DNA of 64,000 nucleotides. Origin: an uncultured Acidimicrobiales bacterium (GTDB lineage Bacteria > Actinomycetota > Acidimicrobiia > Acidimicrobiales > Bin134). Made by a program: the position numbers and the translations under genes. Positions 24,963 to 31,765 of this stretch are shown one piece after another. A model generated the notes under the pieces. That model made no database searches. It was not told the origin of the DNA and was given only the letters and a program-made list of their open reading frames with translations. The stretch lies in NCBI GenBank assembly GCA_951813555.1, contig OX638344.1:2571076-2635075 (forward strand). Reading direction: 5' to 3'. How positions within the stretch are numbered: the stretch's first letter is position 1; each line of letters starts with the position of its first letter.

Positions 24963-26225
24963 TCAAACGAATGGGTCGATCGCGCCTGAGCGTTTCCCAG
25001 GGGTAAACGCGACCGGCATCGACACAACGCCGGTCAGCAATAGATTGCCAGGGTAGGGCCTGAACCCGTCGAGGTCTATCTCGTAGTCCCCGATCCGAAC
25101 CAGCACATCCCTGAGCATGAGCTCCGACTCGATGCGGGCGATCGAGGCGCCGATGCAGCGGTGGCCGCCCAGTCCAAACGCCAAGTGCTTGTTCACGTCG
25201 CGGTCGATGCGTACCTCGTCGGGGGCATCGAAGGCAGCGGGATCGTGGTTGGCCGTCACCCAACTGATGAACACGACATCGCCCCGCTTGATTTGGCGGC
25301 CGCCCAGCTCAACGTCGCGGGTGGCGGTGCGGGTGAGGGTCTCGCTGGGGCTGTAGTGACGGAGAAACTCCTCCACCGCATCAGGGATCAGGCTCGGATC
25401 GATGATGAGCCGGGTGCGGTCCTCGGGGCGGGTGCCCAAGTGGTGCAGGCCCCACGACACCAGCGACGTAGTGGTGTCGAGGCCGCCGGCAACCAGGTTC
25501 CACATGATGGCGGTGACCTCGTCGTCGCTCAGCATCCGGCCATCGAGCGGGGAGGAAACCAGGGCGGTGGTGACGTCGTCGGCCGGATTGTCTCGGCGGA
25601 ACTGGGCAAAGTCGCGCAGCTCGCCCCACATATCCGGCTGATGGGCGATTGCGCTGAGGTACCGCTCGTCGGAGGGCTCATACGACGAAGTGGCATGGAA
25701 GAAGTCGGCGTAGTGCTGCCAGTTCGACGAGACCATGCCCATCATCTCCAGCGTCAGCACGGCGGGAACCGGAGTGGCGTAGTCGAGCACCAAATCTGCC
25801 TCGCCCAACTCGATGATCTCGTCGAGGAACCACGCCGACACCGCCTCCATGCGGGGGCGGTTGCTCTCCACTGCCTTGATGGTCATGAGCGGATTCAGCA
25901 CCCGCCGCAGGTCGGCGTGCTCCGGCCCGTCGATCTCCGACACCCCCTGGCGGGGAATGTAGCCGGGGCGGGGAACGCCGCAGATGCCCATATAGGAGAT
26001 GCCGTCGGGGGCGTCGGGCTCGTACTTGTGGGCGAACGTCTCGTTGTCGCGGGCTACCGCAGCCACCGACTCGTAGTCGGTGACCATCCAGAACCCGCCA
26101 TAGTGCTCGTTGAACACCACCGGGCAGCGCTCCCGCAACTCGTGGTAGCGGCTATGGCGGTTGGCGACGAACTCAGTGGTCTGATGATCGATGTCGACTG
26201 TGTCATCTGCTGTGCCGCCGTCCAC
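24963..26225 (-). CDS. Cytochrome P450
   Basis: A 420-residue soluble P450. The haem loop is 'FGLGGHRCIGASIARIE' with Cys near residue 357. The I-helix reads 'NLVAGGLDTTTSLVSW' near 245, lacking the usual acidic-Thr order but with 'DTTTS'. The K-helix ExxR is less obvious ('ETLTRTATRDVELGGR' lies in the expected K-helix/beta region). 'HADLRRVLNPLMT' near 102 is the C-helix. It lacks a membrane anchor, as usual for actinobacterial P450s that hydroxylate small molecules, steroids or fatty acids. No ferredoxin gene is adjacent. It is followed by the SelW-like gene upstream in sequence order. Confidence 0.9.
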   Translation of the reverse strand: MDGGTADDTVDIDHQTTEFVANRHSRYHELRERCPVVFNEHYGGFWMVTDYESVAAVARDNETFAHKYEPDAPDGISYMGICGVPRPGYIPRQGVSEIDGPEHADLRRVLNPLMTIKAVESNRPRMEAVSAWFLDEIIELGEADLVLDYATPVPAVLTLEMMGMVSSNWQHYADFFHATSSYEPSDERYLSAIAHQPDMWGELRDFAQFRRDNPADDVTTALVSSPLDGRMLSDDEVTAIMWNLVAGGLDTTTSLVSWGLHHLGTRPEDRTRLIIDPSLIPDAVEEFLRHYSPSETLTRTATRDVELGGRQIKRGDVVFISWVTANHDPAAFDAPDEVRIDRDVNKHLAFGLGGHRCIGASIARIESELMLRDVLVRIGDYEIDLDGFRPYPGNLLLTGVVSMPVAFTPGKRSGAIDPFV

Positions 26226-26263
26226 GCCCGAAGCGTAGTGGCCCGCTCGGGAGGGCCGGACAG

Positions 26264-26536
26264 CTACGAGCCGTAGACCAGCACTCCTTCGGCATACTGC
26301 TCGGCAAAGAGCTTCAGCACCTCGCCGACATCGGCGTGTCGACAGCAGTCGTCTTTGGAAAAGAGCATCTCACCGTCGACTTCCACGTCGAAGATGCCCG
26401 ACGCACCGGTCACCAGGGCTAGTTCCTCGATGATGTGCTGGTAGTTCTGAAGCAGGTCCTTGGCAGCGCTCACGGCGTGCTCGGAATAGTTTCAAGGAAC
26501 TCAATAGGTGATGGTGATGCGGTGCTTTTCCGCCAT
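26264..26536 (-). CDS. SelW-like (Rdx/SelT-SelW-SelH family) selenoprotein with two TGA codons, predicted Sec-x-x-Sec
   Basis: The minus-strand frame from ATG at 26536 reads MAEKHRITITY, then TGA, Val, Pro, TGA, NYSEHAVSAAKDLL, and on to a stop at 26264, giving 90 residues. Rdx-family proteins begin with ITITYCxPCNY or CxxU, so both TGAs (26503-26501, codon 12; 26494-26492, codon 15) replace the two redox residues. The remainder is typical Rdx: 'IEELALVTGASGIFDVEVDG', 'MLFSKDDCCRHADVGEV' and 'LKLFAEQYA', with a vicinal Cys64-Cys65. Automatic calling would start at an internal GTG (26473) and lose the active site. It is divergent from a nitroreductase, 60 bp apart. The family assignment is strong; incorporation of Sec at both sites is inferred from the exact motif positions. 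Confidence 0.85.
26457..26498 (-). promoter_or_regulatory. Possible SECIS structure for the double-Sec SelW-like gene
   Basis: On the minus-strand RNA, UCCUUG (26498-26493) can pair with CAAGGA (26462-26457), six bp. Inside, CAC (26479-26477) pairs with GUG (26473-26471) around a GCC loop whose first base is G. The loop starts 25 nt after the first TGA and 16 nt after the second. The apical helix is short, so this is weaker than the other two candidates. Confidence 0.35.
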
Positions 26537-26596
26537 GGGAGCAGGCTACCGCTGAGCCGGGCTGACTACTACTACTCTCCGCTACTCTCAGCGCCC

Positions 26597-27211
26597 ATGA
26601 ACCAGGCAACCGCCGAGGTCGGCGTGTTCGAGGCCATGCACACCCAGCGGGCGGTGCGGCGCTATCTGCCCGACCCAGTGCCCGATGAGCTGATCACCAA
26701 GGTCCTGGACGCAGCCATCCGGGCCCCCAGCGCCATCAATGGCCAGTTCGCCCGATTCGTGGTGGTCACCGATCCTGACAAGCGCCGCCAGTTGGGCGAG
26801 CTGTATCTGGATGCACAGCAGCAGTCGTACAACAACCCGGCGGCGGGAATTGAATGGCTACGGGGCCAGGAGGCTGAGATCGTCGAAAAGGCCGCCAAAT
26901 TCGCCCGCGAGGTCGGCGACGTGCCGGTATTCATCATGGTGTGCTCCACCCAGCGGGGGGTGAGCCACTCGATTTACCCTGCGGTGCAAAACCTCCTGGT
27001 AGCCGCTCGCAGCCTGGGCCTGGGCACGGTGCTGACCACGCTGCACACTTTCCGGGCCGACGAGGTGCGGGCCGTGCTCGGCATCCCCGATGACGTCCAC
27101 ATCGTGTGCGGCATCCCGATGGGCTGGCCCGCGGTGCCCTTCGGCCCGGTGCGCCGACGGCCATTGTCTGAAGTTGCGTATTGGAACCAGTGGGAGGACC
27201 ACGATGAGTGA
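26597..27211 (+). CDS. Nitroreductase family protein
   Basis: A 204-residue nitroreductase-fold flavoprotein from ATG at 26597. 'MHTQRAVRRYLPDPVP' near residue 14 carries the FMN-binding Arg pair (RAVRRY), 'RAPSAINGQFARFVVV' follows near 42, and 'VQNLLVAARSLGLGTVLTT' near 135 is the conserved helix. It likely reduces nitro-aromatics, enones or similar with NAD(P)H or F420. It overlaps the downstream enoyl-CoA hydratase by 8 bases, and it lies head to head with the SelW-like selenoprotein, so the two may share regulation. Confidence 0.87.
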   Translation: MNQATAEVGVFEAMHTQRAVRRYLPDPVPDELITKVLDAAIRAPSAINGQFARFVVVTDPDKRRQLGELYLDAQQQSYNNPAAGIEWLRGQEAEIVEKAAKFAREVGDVPVFIMVCSTQRGVSHSIYPAVQNLLVAARSLGLGTVLTTLHTFRADEVRAVLGIPDDVHIVCGIPMGWPAVPFGPVRRRPLSEVAYWNQWEDHDE

Positions 27212-28043
27212 GCAGAGTTTCGGACCCTTCAAGATGGCCGTCGACAAAGGGATTGGCTGGGTATTGATCGACCATCCGCCCAAGCAATTGGTGGATGGCG
27301 AATTGATCGGCGGGTTATTTGGCCTGCTGAATGCGGTCGAGGCTGATGAGGAAGTAGGGGTTCTGGTATTTGAGAGCGCCGATCCCGACTTCTTCTTGAT
27401 GCACGGCGATGTGGATCAGATCCTGGCCATGGAGGCCCCGGCTGATGTGCCCACAGAGCCCAACATGGCCGCGGCCACGTTCGACCGGTGCCGCACCATC
27501 GGGGTGGCCACCATCGGCATGATCGACGGCGTGGCTCGGGGCGGCGGGTCGGAGTTCTTGCTCTCCCTCGACATGCGCTTCGCCGGGCCCCGCACCGTGC
27601 TCGGCCAGCCCGAGGTGGCCATGGGCATAATTCCTGGAGCCAGCGGCACCCAACGCCTGGCCCGCTTGGTTGGCCGCAGCCGGGCGCTGGAGATCGTCTT
27701 GTCGGGCAACGACGTGACCGCCGAGGAGGCTGAGGCCATCGGCTATGTCAACCGGGTGCTGCCCTCCGACCAGCTCCGGTCCCACACGGCCCAAGTGGCC
27801 CGCCGCATCGCGGCCTCACCGAGATTGTCAATAGCCCAGGCCAAACAGGCGGTTGACGCTGCTTTGGGGCCGGTGGAACCAGGACTGTTGGCCGAGACCC
27901 AGGCGATGATGGCCTGCTCGGCTACCGGCCAGCACGTGCCGCTGATGCAGCGCTTCCTCGACGCCGGCGGCCAGACTAGAGAAGTTGAGCGCGACCCTGA
28001 TGCATTGGCCGCGGTGGTCGATCAGATGTTGGAAATCGACTAG
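27204..28043 (+). CDS. Enoyl-CoA hydratase/isomerase family protein
   Basis: A 279-residue crotonase-like protein from ATG at 27204, overlapping the nitroreductase end. The N-terminal 'IGWVLIDHPPKQLVDGELI' is divergent from standard hydratases. 'PDFFLMHGDVDQIL' and 'ATIGMIDGVARGGGSEFLLS' give the oxyanion-hole regions, and 'GQPEVAMGIIPGASGTQRLARLVG' near 135 contains the usual catalytic Glu and the PGxGGTQRL-like motif. Probably acts on a 2-enoyl-CoA. Ends 4 bases into the convergent amidohydrolase. Confidence 0.87.
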   Translation: MSEQSFGPFKMAVDKGIGWVLIDHPPKQLVDGELIGGLFGLLNAVEADEEVGVLVFESADPDFFLMHGDVDQILAMEAPADVPTEPNMAAATFDRCRTIGVATIGMIDGVARGGGSEFLLSLDMRFAGPRTVLGQPEVAMGIIPGASGTQRLARLVGRSRALEIVLSGNDVTAEEAEAIGYVNRVLPSDQLRSHTAQVARRIAASPRLSIAQAKQAVDAALGPVEPGLLAETQAMMACSATGQHVPLMQRFLDAGGQTREVERDPDALAAVVDQMLEID

Positions 28044-28810
28044 TTCAATTCGGGCCAAAGGGCCAGCGCCGTGCCACCCAAGAACTGAGCCTGCTCGCTC
28101 TGACTCAGCCCAGCGCAGGCCGCTCGCGCCTCGTCGGCCAGCTCTCCATAGGGCCGATCATGGGTTTGGGAGTAGTCAGAACCCCACATCAGACGGTCAA
28201 GCCCAAACTGCTCGGCCAGTCGTTCCAGCGCTGGACCTGGATTGCCATCGCCTGTGTCAAGCACATGGGGGGTGACTTTCAAATAGAGATTCGCCAGATG
28301 GGCGTAATCGCCAATCGATTCAGGAGCGAACCCGCAATGGTCAAGAGCCAGGATCACATCAGGATGAGCGGCCACTGCCTCGGCCAGCGCGGGCAGGTAC
28401 TCGGGCACCGTGGCTGCGCTGACCCGCAGACCGAGCCGCCTCGCAGTGTCCCAAGTTGCCTCTTCGTGCAGCGGCCCTCCCCCGCCTATGGCGAAGAACC
28501 GCACCCCACCCGCCCCGGCGGCGGCCAGCGAGTCGAGTTCGGCGGGGTCGTCCACGATGACCACCGCGCCGAAGGTCTTGGGATAGGCGGCCCGAGCGTC
28601 CACCACATAGGAGTTGTCCGTGCCATAGCCCCCCTGGGCCTGCACTAGTACGGCCCGGTCGACACCAGCGACGGCCATTTCAGCCTTAAGCTCATCCACC
28701 GTCACTGGGGCTTCGTACACCCACTCCACCCCCGGATAGTCGGCTACCTGAAGGGGGTATTTCTCATGGTTCTCAGAGATCACGTGAGTATGGGTGTCCA
28801 CTATGAGCAC
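28040..28810 (-). CDS. Amidohydrolase (PDC/sulfomuconolactone hydrolase-like)
   Basis: A 256-residue amidohydrolase-2 protein. 'MLIVDTHTHVISENHEKYPL' supplies the intact His-x-His metal motif, 'VLVQAQGGYGTDNSYV' near 55 and 'ILALDHCGFAPES' near 150 are family segments, and 'DRLMWGSDYSQTHDRPY' near 210 holds the catalytic Asp. The shape and length resemble 2-pyrone-4,6-dicarboxylate lactonase and related lactone hydrolases, so a lactone or cyclic substrate is plausible. It is divergent from the enoyl-CoA hydratase at 28892 and convergent with that at 27204. Confidence 0.85.
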   Translation of the reverse strand: MLIVDTHTHVISENHEKYPLQVADYPGVEWVYEAPVTVDELKAEMAVAGVDRAVLVQAQGGYGTDNSYVVDARAAYPKTFGAVVIVDDPAELDSLAAAGAGGVRFFAIGGGGPLHEEATWDTARRLGLRVSAATVPEYLPALAEAVAAHPDVILALDHCGFAPESIGDYAHLANLYLKVTPHVLDTGDGNPGPALERLAEQFGLDRLMWGSDYSQTHDRPYGELADEARAACAGLSQSEQAQFLGGTALALWPELN

Positions 28811-28891
28811 TTGGGTAGTCTGCCCCGCAGCGCCCCCCGACGCCGATCATTCGGTAGACACAACCGGCAGGGCACGAGAGGAGGCCGAGAG

Positions 28892-29764
28892 ATGGCTGGT
28901 TCATTTCCGACGTATACCTGCTTTGAGATCACCCTCGAGAATGCAGTTGCCCACCTGCGGCTCTGCCGACCTGAGGCCAGGAATTCGATGATCCCGGAGT
29001 TCTGGTCTGAGCTGCCTGCTGCCGTGAACGAGCTGTCGGACTCCGGCGAAGCTCGGGCGCTGGTGATCTCCTCCACTGGCCGCCACTTCACCGCGGGCAT
29101 GGACCTCTCTGTGTTCACCCAGCCGGATTCGCTGTTCTCGGGCGGCTCAGATCCCAGCGAGGCGCCAGAGTTCGGCCGGGTTCGGGCCGAAACCCGCAAC
29201 TTGGCCCTGACGCTCCAGGAGTCGTTCAGCTGCCTGGAGAAGGCCCGAATGCCGGTGCTGGCCGCCGTTCAGGGAGGCTGCGTCGGCGGAGGGGTGGACA
29301 TGGTTGGCGCTGCTGACATGCGCTATTGCACTGCTGATGCGTTCTTCTGCATTCAGGAGATCAACATTGCTTTGACCGCTGATCTAGGCACCTTGCAACG
29401 GCTGCCCCGGATCATTCCCGACGGCCTGGCCCGCGAGCTGGCCTACACCGGACGCAGGCTCACTGCCGATGAAGCAATGGCAGCCGGCCTGGTCAACCAG
29501 GTCTACCCCGACCAAGACGCCATGCTCGAGGGAGTGTTGGCGATCGCCCAGGAGATCGCTCAGCGCTCGCCGCTGGCCGTGTGGGGATCAAAAGAAATGC
29601 TCAACTACACCCGCGATCACAGCGTGGCCGACGGCCTCAACCACGTCGCCACCTGGCAGGCCGGCATGTTCCACCCCGACGACATGGCCGAGGTGTTCGC
29701 GGCCAGGAAAGAAGGCCGCGACCCGGTCTTCCAGAACCTCCTCCCCATCAGGCGCACTCTGTAG
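28892..29764 (+). CDS. Enoyl-CoA hydratase/isomerase (dienoyl-CoA isomerase-like)
   Basis: A 290-residue crotonase. ATG at 28892 has a strong GAGAGGAGG site upstream; the longer ORF start would overlap the divergent gene. 'AVAHLRLCRPEARNSMIPEFW' near residue 15, 'STGRHFTAGMDLSVF' near 62 and 'VLAAVQGGCVGGGVDMVGAADMRY' near 125 are family motifs. 'FCIQEINIALTADLGTLQRLP' near 153 has the Glu and Asp arrangement of delta3,5-delta2,4-dienoyl-CoA isomerases. This suggests unsaturated fatty acid breakdown; the exact reaction is inferred. Confidence 0.85.
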   Translation: MAGSFPTYTCFEITLENAVAHLRLCRPEARNSMIPEFWSELPAAVNELSDSGEARALVISSTGRHFTAGMDLSVFTQPDSLFSGGSDPSEAPEFGRVRAETRNLALTLQESFSCLEKARMPVLAAVQGGCVGGGVDMVGAADMRYCTADAFFCIQEINIALTADLGTLQRLPRIIPDGLARELAYTGRRLTADEAMAAGLVNQVYPDQDAMLEGVLAIAQEIAQRSPLAVWGSKEMLNYTRDHSVADGLNHVATWQAGMFHPDDMAEVFAARKEGRDPVFQNLLPIRRTL

Positions 29765-29801
29765 TTCTGGAGTACAAGTATCCGGACAGTAGGTTCACTC
29801 C

Positions 29802-30269
29802 ATGGCTTCAATTGCAACCGACCGCTATGTCGACCGAGCCGAGATGGAGGACTTCGTCCGCCCCCGCCACCGAGGCGTGCTGCTCACCACTCGCCGCGAC
29901 GGTCGGCCTCAGAGCTCGCTGGTGACGATGGGGCTGGACACGAGCGGCCGAGTAGTGGTGTCCAGCTACCCCGAACGGGCCAAATCGATCAACGCCAAGC
30001 GCAACCCCGCCGCTTCGATGGTGGTGATGTCCGATGAGTTCGGCGGCGAGTGGATACAGCTTGACGGAACCGCCGAAGTCCTCGACATGCCCGAAGCCCT
30101 CGACGGCCTCATCGAGTACTTCAGAGTTATTTCTGGCGAACACCCCGACTGGGAAGAATACCGCCAAGCAATGGCTCACCAGGGCAAGAGCCTCATCCGC
30201 CTAACCATCGACCAATGGGGACCGATCTCCAAAGGCGGCTTCCCCGCCCGCCTGGCCGAAGAAGAATGA
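29802..30269 (+). CDS. PPOX-class F420-dependent (pyridoxamine-oxidase-fold) enzyme
   Basis: A 155-residue split-barrel flavin/F420 protein. 'HRGVLLTTRRDGRPQSSLVTMGLD' near residue 20 and 'VVSSYPERAKSINAKRNPAASMVVM' near 48 are the standard PPOX F420-binding pattern of Actinobacteria. 'WIQLDGTAEVLDMPEALDGL' follows. Likely an F420H2-dependent reductase or F420 binding protein. Its stop overlaps the start of the small ORF at 30266. Confidence 0.85.
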   Translation: MASIATDRYVDRAEMEDFVRPRHRGVLLTTRRDGRPQSSLVTMGLDTSGRVVVSSYPERAKSINAKRNPAASMVVMSDEFGGEWIQLDGTAEVLDMPEALDGLIEYFRVISGEHPDWEEYRQAMAHQGKSLIRLTIDQWGPISKGGFPARLAEEE

Positions 30270-30415
30270 AGGAGTACGACTTGGATAACGCAGACACCGC
30301 TGCAACCAACGACTTGGCTGACCGATGTGCCTTTGTCTTGGACTCCGAAGCCTGGGTTGAGCTCCAAGACCTCTTGGATCAGACCGGACCCCGTTTTTTG
30401 GTCCATCTGTTATGA
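30266..30415 (+). CDS. Possible remnant of a DUF1778/TacA-type antitoxin, 49 residues
   Basis: An ATG at 30266 overlaps the preceding TGA and opens a 49-residue frame. It contains 'CAFVLDSEAWVELQDLLDQ', which resembles the C-terminal 'FVLDDxxWxxFxxxLD' segment of DUF1778 antitoxins. The DNA-binding N-terminal part and a toxin gene are missing, and the frame ends at transposase-derived sequence, so this is probably a fragment. It could also be a chance frame. Confidence 0.35.
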   Translation: MKEYDLDNADTAATNDLADRCAFVLDSEAWVELQDLLDQTGPRFLVHLL

Positions 30416-30664
30416 GAGTTTGTTCGGGTTGTTTTTCGCCCATTGGTCTGCGTATTCGGCTGGTGTGAGCATGCCGAGCGCGGAGTGGGGGCGGTAGTAG
30501 TTGTAGTCGTCTCGCCAGTCGGCCTCGGGCGTATAGCCGATAAGGTCAAGCATCAGGTCAACGACCCACCGCCGTGTGAACACTTCGCCGTACTCGCCTT
30601 GATCGTCGGCTTTGATCTTTGGCATTTGAGATTCCACGAGCGGCAACTGCCGAGCACCACTCAC
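30410..30664 (-). pseudogene. Chimeric remnant: DNA methylase N-terminus joined to IS3-type transposase C-terminus
   Basis: One 84-residue minus-strand frame joins two unrelated pieces. Residues ~14-49 ('MPKIKADDQGEYGEVFTRRW' and on to 'LIGYTPEAD') match the start of Eco57I-like restriction-modification DNA methylases, before any catalytic motif. From ~50 the frame reads 'WRDDYNYYRPHSALGMLTPA', ending 'DQWAKNNPNKLS'; this is the end of the integrase core of IS3-type transposases, carrying the YNxxRPHSALG motif. Neither part is functional alone. It records an IS-linked deletion that removed most of an R-M gene and the element. Confidence 0.7.
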
Positions 30665-30707
30665 CCCGCACCCCCTGCGCGGTGCAAACTACACCGGTGG
30701 AATCTCA
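30627..30707. repeat. 11-bp perfect inverted repeat around the methylase-remnant start
   Basis: TGAGATTCCAC at 30627-30637 is exactly repeated inverted as GTGGAATCTCA at 30697-30707, 59 bp apart, with smaller inverted repeats inside (GCACC/GGTGC). It lies at the edge of the IS/methylase remnant. It may be an operator for the lost R-M system or the end of a small element. Confidence 0.5.
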
Positions 30708-30800
30708 TATCAGTACATTAGCGATGCACGATGACAACTACCGGCACGCCCGCTGCTGACTAGAGAAGAATCCCCTACCTGGATTCGACTAGACCATCAA

Positions 30801-31730
30801 CTATCCCAGCCGTCCGAGCTGCCGCCGGAGCCAGTCCTCTCGGTCGGCGGCGTAGCGTTGGGCGATTTGGGTTTGGGGGAAGAGGCCTACGCCGTGGGGG
30901 GCGCCGGGGTAGACGTGGAGCTCGGTGGGGACGCCGGTGCCGTAGAGGCGCATGGCGTAGATGATGTCCTCGTCGCGGAATCCGTCGGCGCCGCCGACGC
31001 AGACGTACGCCTCGGGCAGGCCGGACAGGTCCTCAGCCCGGGCGGCGGCCGCCGTGTAGGGCACATCGTCGGTTCCGTAGAGATCGCCGAGATAGCACTG
31101 CCAGCCGAAGGCGTTGGTCTCCTTGGTCCAGATCACCAGGTTTTGCAGTTGGCTGGACGGGGTGATCTGGCGGTCGTCGATCATCGGGCAGTCCAAGAGC
31201 TGAAACTGCAACGGCACCTCGCCCCGATCCCGAGCCAGCAGCGCCAGCGCGGCGCACAATCCGCCGCCCGCGCTGACGCCGGTGATGCCGATCTTGTCCC
31301 GGTCGATGCCGACGTCCGCCGCGTTGTCATACGTCCACTTCAGACCGGCGTAGCAATCTTCCAAGGGCCCGGGATACGGCGTCTCCGGGGCCAGCCGATA
31401 CTCCACCGACACCCCGACAATGCCGTAGTTCGGACACCACCGGTCGAACTTGGCGTCGTCCATGTCGTAGGTGCCCCGGATGTAGCCCCCGCCATGGATT
31501 GAGAACACGCACGGCACGGCACCTTCTAGCCCCACCGGGCAGTGCACCCGCACCACCACTCCGGTGGCCTCATCCACCACATGGTCCGACCGCTCCACCG
31601 CATCACTCAACTCCGGAAACTGGACCGGCAGACTGGCGCGAACTTCAGCCAAGAAATCAGCGCTGAGATCCCGGGTCGGCACCAGGTGCTCGAGTCGCTC
31701 GATCTCCGGGTCTAACAGAACCGTGTCCAT
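30801..31730 (-). CDS. Alpha/beta hydrolase (HSL-family esterase), tandem copy A
   Basis: A 309-residue HSL/esterase. It has the oxyanion HGGGY motif ('FSIHGGGYIRGTYDM') near residue 80, nucleophile elbow GVSAGGG ('GITGVSAGGGLCAALALLAR') near 153, an Asp in 'CVGGADGFRDEDI' near 250 and a His in 'VYPGAPHGVGLFPQ' near 284. It is soluble and lacks a signal peptide. It is a tandem duplicate of the gene at 31766-32695 with equal length and very high identity from about residue 50 onward; the first 50 residues differ more. It probably hydrolyses short-chain or aromatic esters. Confidence 0.9.
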   Translation of the reverse strand: MDTVLLDPEIERLEHLVPTRDLSADFLAEVRASLPVQFPELSDAVERSDHVVDEATGVVVRVHCPVGLEGAVPCVFSIHGGGYIRGTYDMDDAKFDRWCPNYGIVGVSVEYRLAPETPYPGPLEDCYAGLKWTYDNAADVGIDRDKIGITGVSAGGGLCAALALLARDRGEVPLQFQLLDCPMIDDRQITPSSQLQNLVIWTKETNAFGWQCYLGDLYGTDDVPYTAAAARAEDLSGLPEAYVCVGGADGFRDEDIIYAMRLYGTGVPTELHVYPGAPHGVGLFPQTQIAQRYAADREDWLRRQLGRLG

Positions 31731-31765
31731 ATCAATCCCGTAGTGGATACCGAACTAGCCAGCCC

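Noticed and set aside
15734..26536. Explaining the in-frame TGAs by a genetic code where TGA means Trp or Gly
   Set aside because: Many genes end in TGA at conserved positions, including ATGA overlaps, and Trp is TGG throughout; the in-frame TGAs occur only at redox-active Cys/Sec sites.
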